Source of the DNA: a virus
Length of the DNA: 24,648 bases
Strand: one strand, 5' to 3'
IMG/VR virus record: IMGVR_UViG_3300044858_002099
Coordinates: 1-24,648 of that record
Under the pieces are notes generated by a model. That model was not told where the DNA came from. It was given only the letters and a program-made list of their open reading frames with translations, and made no database searches. The translations under genes were made by a program, and so were the position numbers. Numbering within the stretch: position 1 is the stretch's first letter; each line of letters opens with the position of its first letter. Shown here piece after piece: positions 15,111 through 20,767 of this stretch.

Positions 15111-15566
15111 CTACTTCACCGTCCAATCCATCTCATAGGCGTACTCGTAGGTGTCGGTCAGCGTGAGCCACCCTTCCAACTCCGCGACCGCCTGCACCTT
15201 GCCGCCGTTGCGAAAAGTGAGCGCCACCGTCATCAAGTCGAAGTCGCGCTGCACAAGCCATTCCCGCAGCACATCCACGAACGGCTGAATGCCGTCATCG
15301 CCCGCGATCCGGTAAGTGCCGCGCATCACGGGGTCTTGCATCCCGCGCCACCACACCACGATGTCAATGGACGAGCGCACTAGCCCCACGCCGCTGTTGG
15401 GGTGCGCCGCCGTGTCCGGGCCGGGAACCAACTGAATCGCGTACTGCGTTGTCACCTCGTCAATCGGCGCTTCCGCGATGTAGACATTCGACCCGTAGCC
15501 GAACCGAACCATCCAATCCGCGAGTTCGTCGCGCATCGTCGTGAGGATCTGCCCCGTGTTAGGCAT
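15111..15566 (-). CDS. Tail terminator-like protein
   Basis: This 151-residue protein begins MPNTGQILTTMRDELADWMV and contains YIAEAPIDEVTTQYAIQLVPG, SSIDIVVWWRG and ELEGWLTLTDTYEYAYEMDW. Length, the early helix and the alternating strands resemble tail terminator or neck proteins of the lambda gpU/HK97 type, which cap the growing tail tube. AGGGGG lies about six bases before the ATG, and the ATG overlaps the end of the frameshifted chaperone ORF by eight bases. Its position between the chaperones and the tape measure is unusual; terminators usually precede the tube gene. Assignment is by overall look, not a diagnostic motif. Confidence 0.5.
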   Translation of the reverse strand: MPNTGQILTTMRDELADWMVRFGYGSNVYIAEAPIDEVTTQYAIQLVPGPDTAAHPNSGVGLVRSSIDIVVWWRGMQDPVMRGTYRIAGDDGIQPFVDVLREWLVQRDFDLMTVALTFRNGGKVQAVAELEGWLTLTDTYEYAYEMDWTVK

Positions 15567-16070
15567 TCTTCCCCCTCATGCCGTCGATCTCCACGCGCTG
15601 CGCCAAGCGACCGTTTCCGGTCGCCTCGTAGATGGCGGCGGCAAGCGCCTTGGAATCACCGAACGCAATGCCGATGGCCCGTGCGAACACGAGCGACTGC
15701 GAGGCTTCGATGCGCGGAAGGTTGGCGGTCAGGCCCATTGCCATCTCCTTGTCGAATTCCGATGGCAGTCGCCCGTAGGCCGCGAGGAACCTAGCGACTG
15801 CCCTTAGCCGTTTCCCGACTGCTCCACCGCCTTCGCTGCGCGGGCGTAGGCAGCAAACAACTGCGCGTCCGTTGCCTGCGCCGCGATTTCCGGCGTGCGC
15901 GAAGCCTCGCGCATTGCGCGGGCCATTTCGGGAACCCCGGCCTGCCCCTGCGGGGGGGACATCGCCTGAAGGGTCGCCGTGACTTCGTTGAACTGAAAGA
16001 CGAGCCGCCCCGCCGGGATGGACACGGCGAACAGCATCGGATCGTCGGCTTCGGTGAGTTCAATAGGCAT
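15559..16070 (-). CDS. GT-type tail assembly chaperone made by -1 frameshift
   Basis: The first 87 codons are shared with the short G-type protein. Ribosomes then slip back one base at GGGAAAC (15816-15810) and read GGG-AAA-CGG-CTA into an open frame of 83 further codons, to a TAA at 15559. The product is about 170 residues. The extension reads RFLAAYGRLPSEFDKE, then MAMGLTANLPRIEASQ, a typical continuous coding sequence with no start needed. In lambda-like phages G and GT bind the tape measure and guide tube assembly. An ATG at 15744 inside the extension has no good ribosome site. The slippery site and hairpin make this one of the firmest calls in the window. Confidence 0.88.
15764..15816 (-). 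promoter_or_regulatory. Programmed -1 frameshift site: GGGAAAC plus hairpin
   Basis: GGGAAAC (15816-15810) is in the correct phase, G-GGA-AAC, in the G frame. Seven bases later GGCAGTCGC (15802-15794) pairs perfectly with GCGACTGCC (15772-15764), and an inner TAGG/CCTA pairing extends it. Lambda uses the related GGGAAAG. Slippery heptamer, spacer of seven and stable stem meet the usual requirements for programmed -1 frameshifting. Confidence 0.88.
15804..16070 (-). CDS. G-type tail assembly chaperone (unshifted product)
   Basis: This 88-residue acidic, helical protein (MPIELTEADDPMLFAVSIP to AVEQSGNG) ends at a TAA five codons beyond the end of its main helix and two codons after the slippery site. 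The ATG at 16070 lies two bases after the stop of the tail tube gene; the longer in-frame version from 16166 would overlap that gene heavily. Order tube, G, GT, tape measure matches lambda-like phages. The abundant short form and the minor frameshifted form together chaperone the tape measure. Confidence 0.85.
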   Translation of the reverse strand: MPIELTEADDPMLFAVSIPAGRLVFQFNEVTATLQAMSPPQGQAGVPEMARAMREASRTPEIAAQATDAQLFAAYARAAKAVEQSGNG

Positions 16071-16072
16071 GG

Positions 16073-16570
16073 TCAGGGAACCGCCGCGAAGGTGCAGAGG
16101 ACATTCGTAGTCGGATCGGGGATGCAACGGAAGTTCAGGGTCAGCACCCGTTCCCGGTTGCCCCATTGCGAGTCACCCACGCTGTCCGGTCGCAGGAAGG
16201 CGTGCGTGAAGGTGTATCCGGGCTGCGAGGCTGCAACGCTTCGGATCTGAAGCCCGAAGAAGGCGTTGCCGCTCACGAGCCTGCGGCCCACCGTGTTGTT
16301 GTAGGCCGCTCCGCGCTGATCCACGAGGATGTTGTTCAGGATCGTGTCCTCCCACTTGACGAGCGAAACCGTCACGCTCGCTTCGATGTTCTGCGCGACC
16401 ATCTCCTCCGGGGAAGCGCCGCTCGTCACCGTCTTGACTTCGTGGAGATGCTCCGTGAACTGAATTGACGGAAGGTTGTCGTTGTCGGAGTACCCGAGCG
16501 CAACATAACTGCCTGCCGTGGTGGCGACATTGATGATCGTCGGGCCGGGGACATAGATAGCCATTGCCAT
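16073..16570 (-). CDS. Major tail tube protein
   Basis: This 165-residue protein reads MAMAIYVPGPTIINVATT, then SYVALGYSDNDNLPSIQFTEH and ASVTVSLVKWEDTILNNIL. The opening, the early beta-strand with a Gly-Tyr turn and the repeated strand pattern are those of siphophage tube proteins, which stack as hexamers around the tape measure. It directly precedes the G/GT chaperones, as expected. AGGAA is nine to ten bases before the first ATG; a second ATG two codons on is also possible. Family assigned by pattern and position. Confidence 0.75.
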   Translation of the reverse strand: MAMAIYVPGPTIINVATTAGSYVALGYSDNDNLPSIQFTEHLHEVKTVTSGASPEEMVAQNIEASVTVSLVKWEDTILNNILVDQRGAAYNNTVGRRLVSGNAFFGLQIRSVAASQPGYTFTHAFLRPDSVGDSQWGNRERVLTLNFRCIPDPTTNVLCTFAAVP

Positions 16571-16573
16571 AGT

Positions 16574-17209
16574 TCAAATTCCTCGTAAGACGGATCGTAA
16601 GCCGATTGCGATGCTGCGTCCAATGATTCCCATGTCCTGACGGGTCGGAAGCAGGAACGGACGCGCCGGGACGGTCACGCCCCGCCGCGCCATGAAGTAG
16701 TCCTTGCCACGCTTCATCCCCTCCTCTTTCGGGTTCTTCCCCGTGGCGTGCCGTGCGCCTTTCTTCGTCAGCGGGATGAAGTTCCCTTTCGGCGGGTTGG
16801 TGCTGAAGCCCTTGTCCTGATAGGCGGCATGGGCAAGCCCGCGCAAGGTGACGCGCAAGCCGCCAACCACGCTGCCCGCCTGCGCGTTGAGCGACCGCCA
16901 CATATCCCCTTTGTTCCGAAGCGGATGCCCACCGTTGCGGTAGGACGGCACTTCCACGAGGTATTCCGTGCGCTTCTTCTTCTTGCCCACGGTGCGGGTA
17001 CGGATGACGCGCCCGCCGTCCGACTTGCGTTTCCACGCCCGCCCGAAAAGGTCTTTCAGGGGCTTGTGTGCCACCCGGCCCCCACCCGGCGCACGCCCGT
17101 AGGACTCGTCGATGTGGTCGCGCATGATCCCCACGAACGCCTGCGCGATGCCGTTCTGCACCGGAGGGGACGCTAGCGCCGCCTTCACCCGGTCGCGGAT
17201 CGGCTTCAC
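16574..17209 (-). CDS. Neck/tail completion protein (P2 gpS / HK97 gp10-like)
   Basis: This 211-residue protein starts at a GTG that overlaps the connector stop as GTGA. It is very basic, with a GKKKKRTEYLVEVPSYRNGG region, DMWRSLNAQAG near the middle, LAHAAYQDKGF, and VPARPFLLPTRQD near the C-terminus. A WRSL segment followed by AAYQDKGF and PARPFL is the signature of the phage virion morphogenesis family (Phage_tail_S), which completes the head-tail joint. A TTG at 17269 would give a longer version overlapping the connector by 64 bases; the GTGA start is preferred. Position after DUF1320 fits. Confidence 0.75.
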   Translation of the reverse strand: MKPIRDRVKAALASPPVQNGIAQAFVGIMRDHIDESYGRAPGGGRVAHKPLKDLFGRAWKRKSDGGRVIRTRTVGKKKKRTEYLVEVPSYRNGGHPLRNKGDMWRSLNAQAGSVVGGLRVTLRGLAHAAYQDKGFSTNPPKGNFIPLTKKGARHATGKNPKEEGMKRGKDYFMARRGVTVPARPFLLPTRQDMGIIGRSIAIGLRSVLRGI

Positions 17210-17691
17210 GGGTAGGTCGATCCCCGCCGCATCGGGAAGAATCCCGAATTGCTCACGGCGTTGTACCAAGTCAGGTTAGCGGACGGGACAGCCTTCACCA
17301 CCGGGGTTCCGGCGGTCACATTCGACTCCACGGAGCCGAACAGCATCTTGCCGTCCCGCAAGCCCTCAAGCATCGTGTAGGTCTGCTTGATGCGCTGCTC
17401 AATCGCCGGGGTGAGTTTCGCGCCCCGGCGCTGAAACAGGAATTCCGTAGCCAAGTCCACGCACATCGTCACGAGCAGGGGATCGTTCGCCGCGTCAAGC
17501 GCCGCGAGTTCCGTTTCCGTGTAGATGCCGCCCACCCGGACATACGAACGGATCAGGCTCGTAGCGCGGTCAAGCGCCGCGTCCGTGGCCGGGTTCGGCC
17601 CCGGCATCGGCGTACCCGCATCGCCGCACAACTGCGCGATGATCTGCTGATCCAAAGCGGCTTCCATGTCCGCATAGTTTGCGTATGCCAT
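17206..17691 (-). CDS. Head-tail connector, DUF1320 (Mu gp36-like)
   Basis: This 161-residue protein reads MAYANYADMEAALDQQIIA, then a helical body with ATDAALDRATSLIRSYVRVG and VTMCVDLATEFLFQRRG. The YANYADM opening, the central alpha-helical bundle and the VD.ATEFLF segment match the DUF1320 / Mu gp36 connector pattern. It should form a ring below the portal. GGAGG five bases before the ATG is a strong ribosome site, and a large GC hairpin lies just upstream, between it and the major capsid stop. Confidence 0.8.
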   Translation of the reverse strand: MAYANYADMEAALDQQIIAQLCGDAGTPMPGPNPATDAALDRATSLIRSYVRVGGIYTETELAALDAANDPLLVTMCVDLATEFLFQRRGAKLTPAIEQRIKQTYTMLEGLRDGKMLFGSVESNVTAGTPVVKAVPSANLTWYNAVSNSGFFPMRRGSTYP

Positions 17692-17711
17692 GCCGCCTCC
17701 TTTACGCGAAC

Positions 17712-17742
17712 GGGGGGGACAGGGCCGAAGCCCTGCCCCCCC
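17712..17742 (-). terminator. Very stable C(UUCG)G hairpin after the major capsid gene
   Basis: On the transcript, seven G's and CAGGGC pair with GCCCTG and seven C's around a UUCG loop closed by C-G, an exceptionally stable tetraloop (13 pairs, one bulge). It lies 20 bases after the capsid TAA. No U-run follows: the next bases are GTTCGCGTAAAGGAGG. It is therefore a partial terminator, or a processing/stability hairpin that keeps capsid mRNA abundant. The structure is seen; the role is inferred. Confidence 0.65.
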
Positions 17743-17746
17743 TCGC

Positions 17747-17760
17747 GTGGATCAATCCAC
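17747..17760. promoter_or_regulatory. Dyad GTGGAT-CA-ATCCAC after the capsid stop
   Basis: Two perfect 6-base arms separated by CA lie one base beyond the capsid TAA on the transcript. Almost the same sequence occurs at 1251-1265 in the gap before the replication gene. The 2-base spacer argues against an RNA hairpin and for a protein-binding site, or for both copies being remnants of a shared element. Confidence 0.35.
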
Positions 17761-17761
17761 C

Positions 17762-18796
17762 TTACGACACATCACCGATGCCGTAGCCTCCGACCGGGGC
17801 CACGACAGCGGCAACGCTGTTGTCGATGACTCGCCCCTCAAGGCGACGGTTCATCGGGTCGTTGAACTGCTCAACGGTCATGTCCTCGTAGGCGAAAATC
17901 TGCATCGTGGAGAAGGACGCAGCGCCCTCCACCCCGACGAGCCCGCCCGGACGCGACAGGAAGTACGCGCCGTTGCCGTAGACATAGGACGAGGTGAGCG
18001 AAGAAGCACCCTTCTTGCTCGTCACCTTGACCGAGTCATCGACCACGACATCGCCGAGCCCGAACAGGGTGGGCGGGATGCCCCACCGCGAGAAGGTGTC
18101 GCTGCCCTGATAGAACGACAGGGCGGCGGGGTAGTTCTTCACATACTCCTTAGTCTCAGGAGCCTGCGAAACCACCTGAGCGATGGTCGGGGAAATGACC
18201 ATGATGAGTTGGTTGGGAGCAACCGCGCCACCCGAAGACAGGCTCACCTGACGCATCACGGCCTGAATCGTCTTCTGAATGTAGGCGTTTGCAACGCTGC
18301 TCGCCGTCCACGAACCCGTGCTGATCGGGCTAGTGGCCGGGGTCGCAACATAGTTGCCGCCCCAATTGCCCGAGGTGGAAAGGACGCTTGCCGCACGGAT
18401 CGTGCGGGCCGTCATCGCCAACTGAGCCTTGCTGCGAGCGTGCTGCGCCACGACATCCCACGCCGCCTGATTCGCAGTCTCCTGCGGAATGTAGAACGGG
18501 TAAGCGTAACGCTCCGTGCTGTAGGACACGAAGTCAAACGAGTTCTGCTTGCCCGTGGGACGGTCAGTCCCGAGCGCCCAAGCAAACTCCTTCGTGTCGG
18601 TCACGCGCACATTGTCCGGCACATCCTGACGGAGATAGTAACCCGTCATCTTGGAAGTGGGGACGATCTGAGCGTAGCGCGACAGCGCGAACGAATTGAC
18701 GGTGCGCGTGAACTCCACCTGAAGCGCACCCGTGGCAAGATCATTGGTGGAAGGGACATAGGTCGAAAGTCCACCACCTGCAACAGTAAAAGCCAT
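17762..18796 (-). CDS. Major capsid protein, HK97-fold candidate
   Basis: This 344-residue protein follows the protease and decoration genes and has the best ribosome site in the window: AAGGAGG, eight bases before the ATG. Typical features are RLEGRVIDNSVAAVV at the C-terminus, an insertion domain with PNQLIMVISPTIAQVV, and FSRWGIPPTLFGLGDVVVDD. The first 19 residues (MAFTVAGGGLSTYVPSTND) closely match a stretch inside the upstream protease-scaffold protein (residues 170-184 there). It also contains YFLSRPGGL. It should form the icosahedral shell with the decoration protein. Assigned by length, gene order and pattern. Confidence 0.8.
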   Translation of the reverse strand: MAFTVAGGGLSTYVPSTNDLATGALQVEFTRTVNSFALSRYAQIVPTSKMTGYYLRQDVPDNVRVTDTKEFAWALGTDRPTGKQNSFDFVSYSTERYAYPFYIPQETANQAAWDVVAQHARSKAQLAMTARTIRAASVLSTSGNWGGNYVATPATSPISTGSWTASSVANAYIQKTIQAVMRQVSLSSGGAVAPNQLIMVISPTIAQVVSQAPETKEYVKNYPAALSFYQGSDTFSRWGIPPTLFGLGDVVVDDSVKVTSKKGASSLTSSYVYGNGAYFLSRPGGLVGVEGAASFSTMQIFAYEDMTVEQFNDPMNRRLEGRVIDNSVAAVVAPVGGYGIGDVS

Positions 18797-18825
18797 GATT
18801 CAGTCCTCCTTAGTTGGGTGATGGC

Positions 18826-19212
18826 TTACGGAACGATGCGAGTGCCGATGCGGAACGCACGGACGATCTCGCCCACAGCGCCCGTTTCAAGAGCGATGTA
18901 GTAGCACACATTCGTAGACGCCCCGGCAACGGCCTTTCCGTTCGCGTCCGAGGTCAGGAGGTTGCCTGCGGTGCAACCACCCGTTCCGAGTTCCACCTGA
19001 ACGGTGTTGCTCGGCTGAAAGTTGATCGGGTCGCCGCTGATCGCGTTGAGAGTCGCGTCAAACCGACGGACGCTGCCATCGGTCACGCCGATGATGTTGT
19101 CCGAAGCGGCGTTGGCCTGCGAACCGCCCCAAGCGCCCGAGAGTTCCACGAAGCGGAACGGGTTGATGTCGCCCGAGGCGACGAGATTGGGAATGAAACC
19201 GAAATCTGCCAT
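18826..19212 (-). CDS. Capsid decoration/cement protein (DUF2190-like)
   Basis: This 128-residue protein lies between the protease-scaffold and the major capsid genes, where siphophages encode decoration proteins. It is Gly-, Ala- and Ser-rich and beta-stranded: GDINPFRFVELSGAWGG, DNIIGVTDGSVRRF, GNLLTSDANGKAVAG and a closing AFRIGTRIVP. DUF2190/cement proteins share the order 'value at start, G-V-D/T-G turn, L-TSD..G', which this follows. It has no signal peptide. AAGGAAGGA is about eight bases before the ATG. Confidence 0.7.
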   Translation of the reverse strand: MADFGFIPNLVASGDINPFRFVELSGAWGGSQANAASDNIIGVTDGSVRRFDATLNAISGDPINFQPSNTVQVELGTGGCTAGNLLTSDANGKAVAGASTNVCYYIALETGAVGEIVRAFRIGTRIVP

Positions 19213-19230
19213 TTGAGTGTCCTTCCTTGC

Positions 19231-19854
19231 TTACCGCTTGATGCGGCTGTTGATTGCCTTCTTGAACTCTTCCGGCTTGCCCGCAAACTCGCGGACGAGG
19301 GAAGCCACTTCCTTCGCGTCGATGTCGCCGCCGCCCGTGGACGAACGGCTCATGTCGATGCGCACGCCCATCGGGTCGCGGGTAAAGAGTTCGCGCCAAC
19401 CCTCAACGGTCGAAACCGGGTCGGACGAAGCCTCAAGTTCCGCGATCAGGCGGGGACGCTGCGCGGCGGGGATGCGGTAGCCCTCATGCTCCATGAGGTC
19501 GATCTCGCGGCTGAACTTCTCGCGGCGCATCTCGCTCTTGATCGCGTTGAGTTCGCGGCGCAGGGTCGCGTTCTCGCGGCGCAGCGCGAAGGTGTCGGCC
19601 TTGCCGGGACGCGAGGCGGGGAACATAGCGTCCTCCTCCTCCTCCGACTCCTCGCCGTGCGAGTCGATGTCGATGTGAACACCGTCACCCTCGCCCGACT
19701 CCTCCGCGAACTGCTCGGTGAGCATATCGTCGGCGGCCATCTCCTCCTTCTTCTCCTCCGCTTCGCCCTCGCCAAAGTGCTTCTTCATCATGGACTTGAT
19801 TTCGTCCATGTCGCACTTCATCGCAGCGATCTCCTTCTCGTAGTCCATCGCCAT
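19231..19854 (-). CDS. Possible internal scaffold product, in frame
   Basis: An ATG at 19854 (codon 187 of the protease-scaffold) follows AAAGGA by seven bases and would produce a 207-residue free scaffold beginning MAMDYEKEIAAMKCDMDEIK. Lambda makes Nu3 from within its protease gene C in the same way. This internal start has a better ribosome site than the full-length start, which has none. Codon frame is unchanged, so only protein data can prove it. Confidence 0.5.
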   Translation of the reverse strand: MAMDYEKEIAAMKCDMDEIKSMMKKHFGEGEAEEKKEEMAADDMLTEQFAEESGEGDGVHIDIDSHGEESEEEEDAMFPASRPGKADTFALRRENATLRRELNAIKSEMRREKFSREIDLMEHEGYRIPAAQRPRLIAELEASSDPVSTVEGWRELFTRDPMGVRIDMSRSSTGGGDIDAKEVASLVREFAGKPEEFKKAINSRIKR

Positions 19855-20412
19855 GTTGGTGTCCTTTGTGCCGGGGACGAACGATGAAAGCCCGCCACCG
19901 ACCGTCCCCATGTCGAAGCGGAGTGAGCGTGCAAAGCGCACGGGTTCGCCCGTGCGCCCAAAGTGCGTGTCAGGAAGCGGCCTGCGCGGGGTTTCCCGCC
20001 CAAGCAGGGCAACTTCCGACAGATGGTTCTGATCGGCCCAAATCTCCGCGCTGCGGCGCGGAAAGGCGTTCGTGGCAAGCAGGCGGTCGAACACGGGGCG
20101 CTCAACCTCGCAGTCGCCCACGATGAAGCCCACGCCGTCCCGCTCCTCGTAGCGCAGGCTCGTGAAGCGGCCCACGGATGACTTCGGCTCATTGCCGTCC
20201 TTCTCGTGCATGACCACGAGCCGGGGGAACGAACCCTTCTCCATGTAGCGCCGGGTGGATTCCACGATGTCGCGCACGCGCCCGTTGTCGAACTTCTTGA
20301 GTTCGGCATCATGGTTCCCATCTAGGGCGGGGTCATACGCACAGAACACCTCCAAGCCGTGAATCGTCACGGTCTTGCCGTTCTCGGTAACGCTGTGCGA
20401 AGGCGTGTTCAT
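19231..20412 (-). CDS. Capsid maturation protease fused to an acidic scaffold
   Basis: This protein is 393 residues from the ATG at 20412. The N-terminal ~165 residues resemble prohead proteases: VVMHE (His69), SVGRFTSLRYEE, GVGFIVGD and RRSAEIW (Ser121), with ALLGRETPRRPLPDT. His69 and Ser121 are the likely catalytic pair. From about residue 187 it is an acidic, coiled-coil scaffold (GEGEAEEKKEEMAADD, ESEEEEDAMFPASRPGKAD, then long helices and a C-terminal KKAINSRIKR, probably capsid-binding). Fused protease-scaffolds self-cleave in related phages. A longer N-terminus to 20568 is open but would run through the neighbouring gene and lacks a ribosome site. A strong -35 and a fair -10 place a transcription start right at the ATG. 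Confidence 0.85.
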   Translation of the reverse strand: MNTPSHSVTENGKTVTIHGLEVFCAYDPALDGNHDAELKKFDNGRVRDIVESTRRYMEKGSFPRLVVMHEKDGNEPKSSVGRFTSLRYEERDGVGFIVGDCEVERPVFDRLLATNAFPRRSAEIWADQNHLSEVALLGRETPRRPLPDTHFGRTGEPVRFARSLRFDMGTVGGGLSSFVPGTKDTNMAMDYEKEIAAMKCDMDEIKSMMKKHFGEGEAEEKKEEMAADDMLTEQFAEESGEGDGVHIDIDSHGEESEEEEDAMFPASRPGKADTFALRRENATLRRELNAIKSEMRREKFSREIDLMEHEGYRIPAAQRPRLIAELEASSDPVSTVEGWRELFTRDPMGVRIDMSRSSTGGGDIDAKEVASLVREFAGKPEEFKKAINSRIKR

Positions 20413-20447
20413 GCTTGAAGTATTTGGCAATGGCATCAAGGTGTCAA
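20413..20447 (-). promoter_or_regulatory. Sigma-70-like promoter, leaderless start
   Basis: On the minus strand TTGACA (20447-20442) is a perfect -35, followed after 17 bases by AATACT (20424-20419), four of six matches to TATAAT. Six bases later is the ATG of the protease gene (20412), so transcription would begin at or beside the start codon. No Shine-Dalgarno is present, which fits leaderless initiation. The -35 overlaps the stop of the upstream partner gene. Confidence 0.5.
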
Positions 20448-20767
20448 GAACCAAATTGCGCGGCATCTTCCACGATAGGGGTTGTCTCAATGACTCCCAT
20501 CGTCGGAACATCGTCAAACCACACCCGAACGGGGTGCTTGGGCGTGTTGATGACCGGGAGTTCGTCAATCTGCGAATCCAAGAGTTCCACCGTGGTTCTC
20601 AGGTTGGCGTGCCAACCGGGGAGCGCCTGCCCGTCCTTGACGATCCCGCCGATGATTGACACTTCCATGCCGGGGAACGGGTTGCCCTCGCTGTCGATGA
20701 CGGCGGCTGCGTTCAGCGCGGCGTTCATGGCGGCTTCGTCGGTTGCCCGGAGGTAGTAGTCGCTCAT
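20444..20767 (-). CDS. Small fiber-partner protein, head copy
   Basis: This 107-residue protein starts at an ATG overlapping the spike stop as ATGA (MSDYYLRATDEAAMNAALNA). It shares GWHANLRT, the LPVINTPKHPVRVW segment and overall length with the 87-residue protein at 5773-6036. The C-terminus (PIVEDAAQFGS) is extended relative to that copy. Position directly after a lectin-like spike in both places suggests a folding helper or a second component of the spike. The longer frame to 20812 overlaps the spike gene and is not used. Confidence 0.8.
   Translation of the reverse strand: MSDYYLRATDEAAMNAALNAAAVIDSEGNPFPGMEVSIIGGIVKDGQALPGWHANLRTTVELLDSQIDELPVINTPKHPVRVWFDDVPTMGVIETTPIVEDAAQFGS

Noticed and set aside
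17690-18901. 403-codon plus-strand ORF
   Set aside because: It is antisense to the major capsid gene, whose own strand has a strong ribosome site and a recognisable protein.
18814-19887. 357-codon plus-strand ORF
   Set aside because: It is a shadow of the decoration and protease-scaffold genes. The Leu-rich part is antisense to the acidic Glu-rich scaffold stretch.
20413-20568. Longer N-terminus of the protease-scaffold
   Set aside because: The frame is open, but it would overlap most of the end of the partner gene and its residues are low-quality Ser/Arg/Pro sequence; a promoter sits within it.
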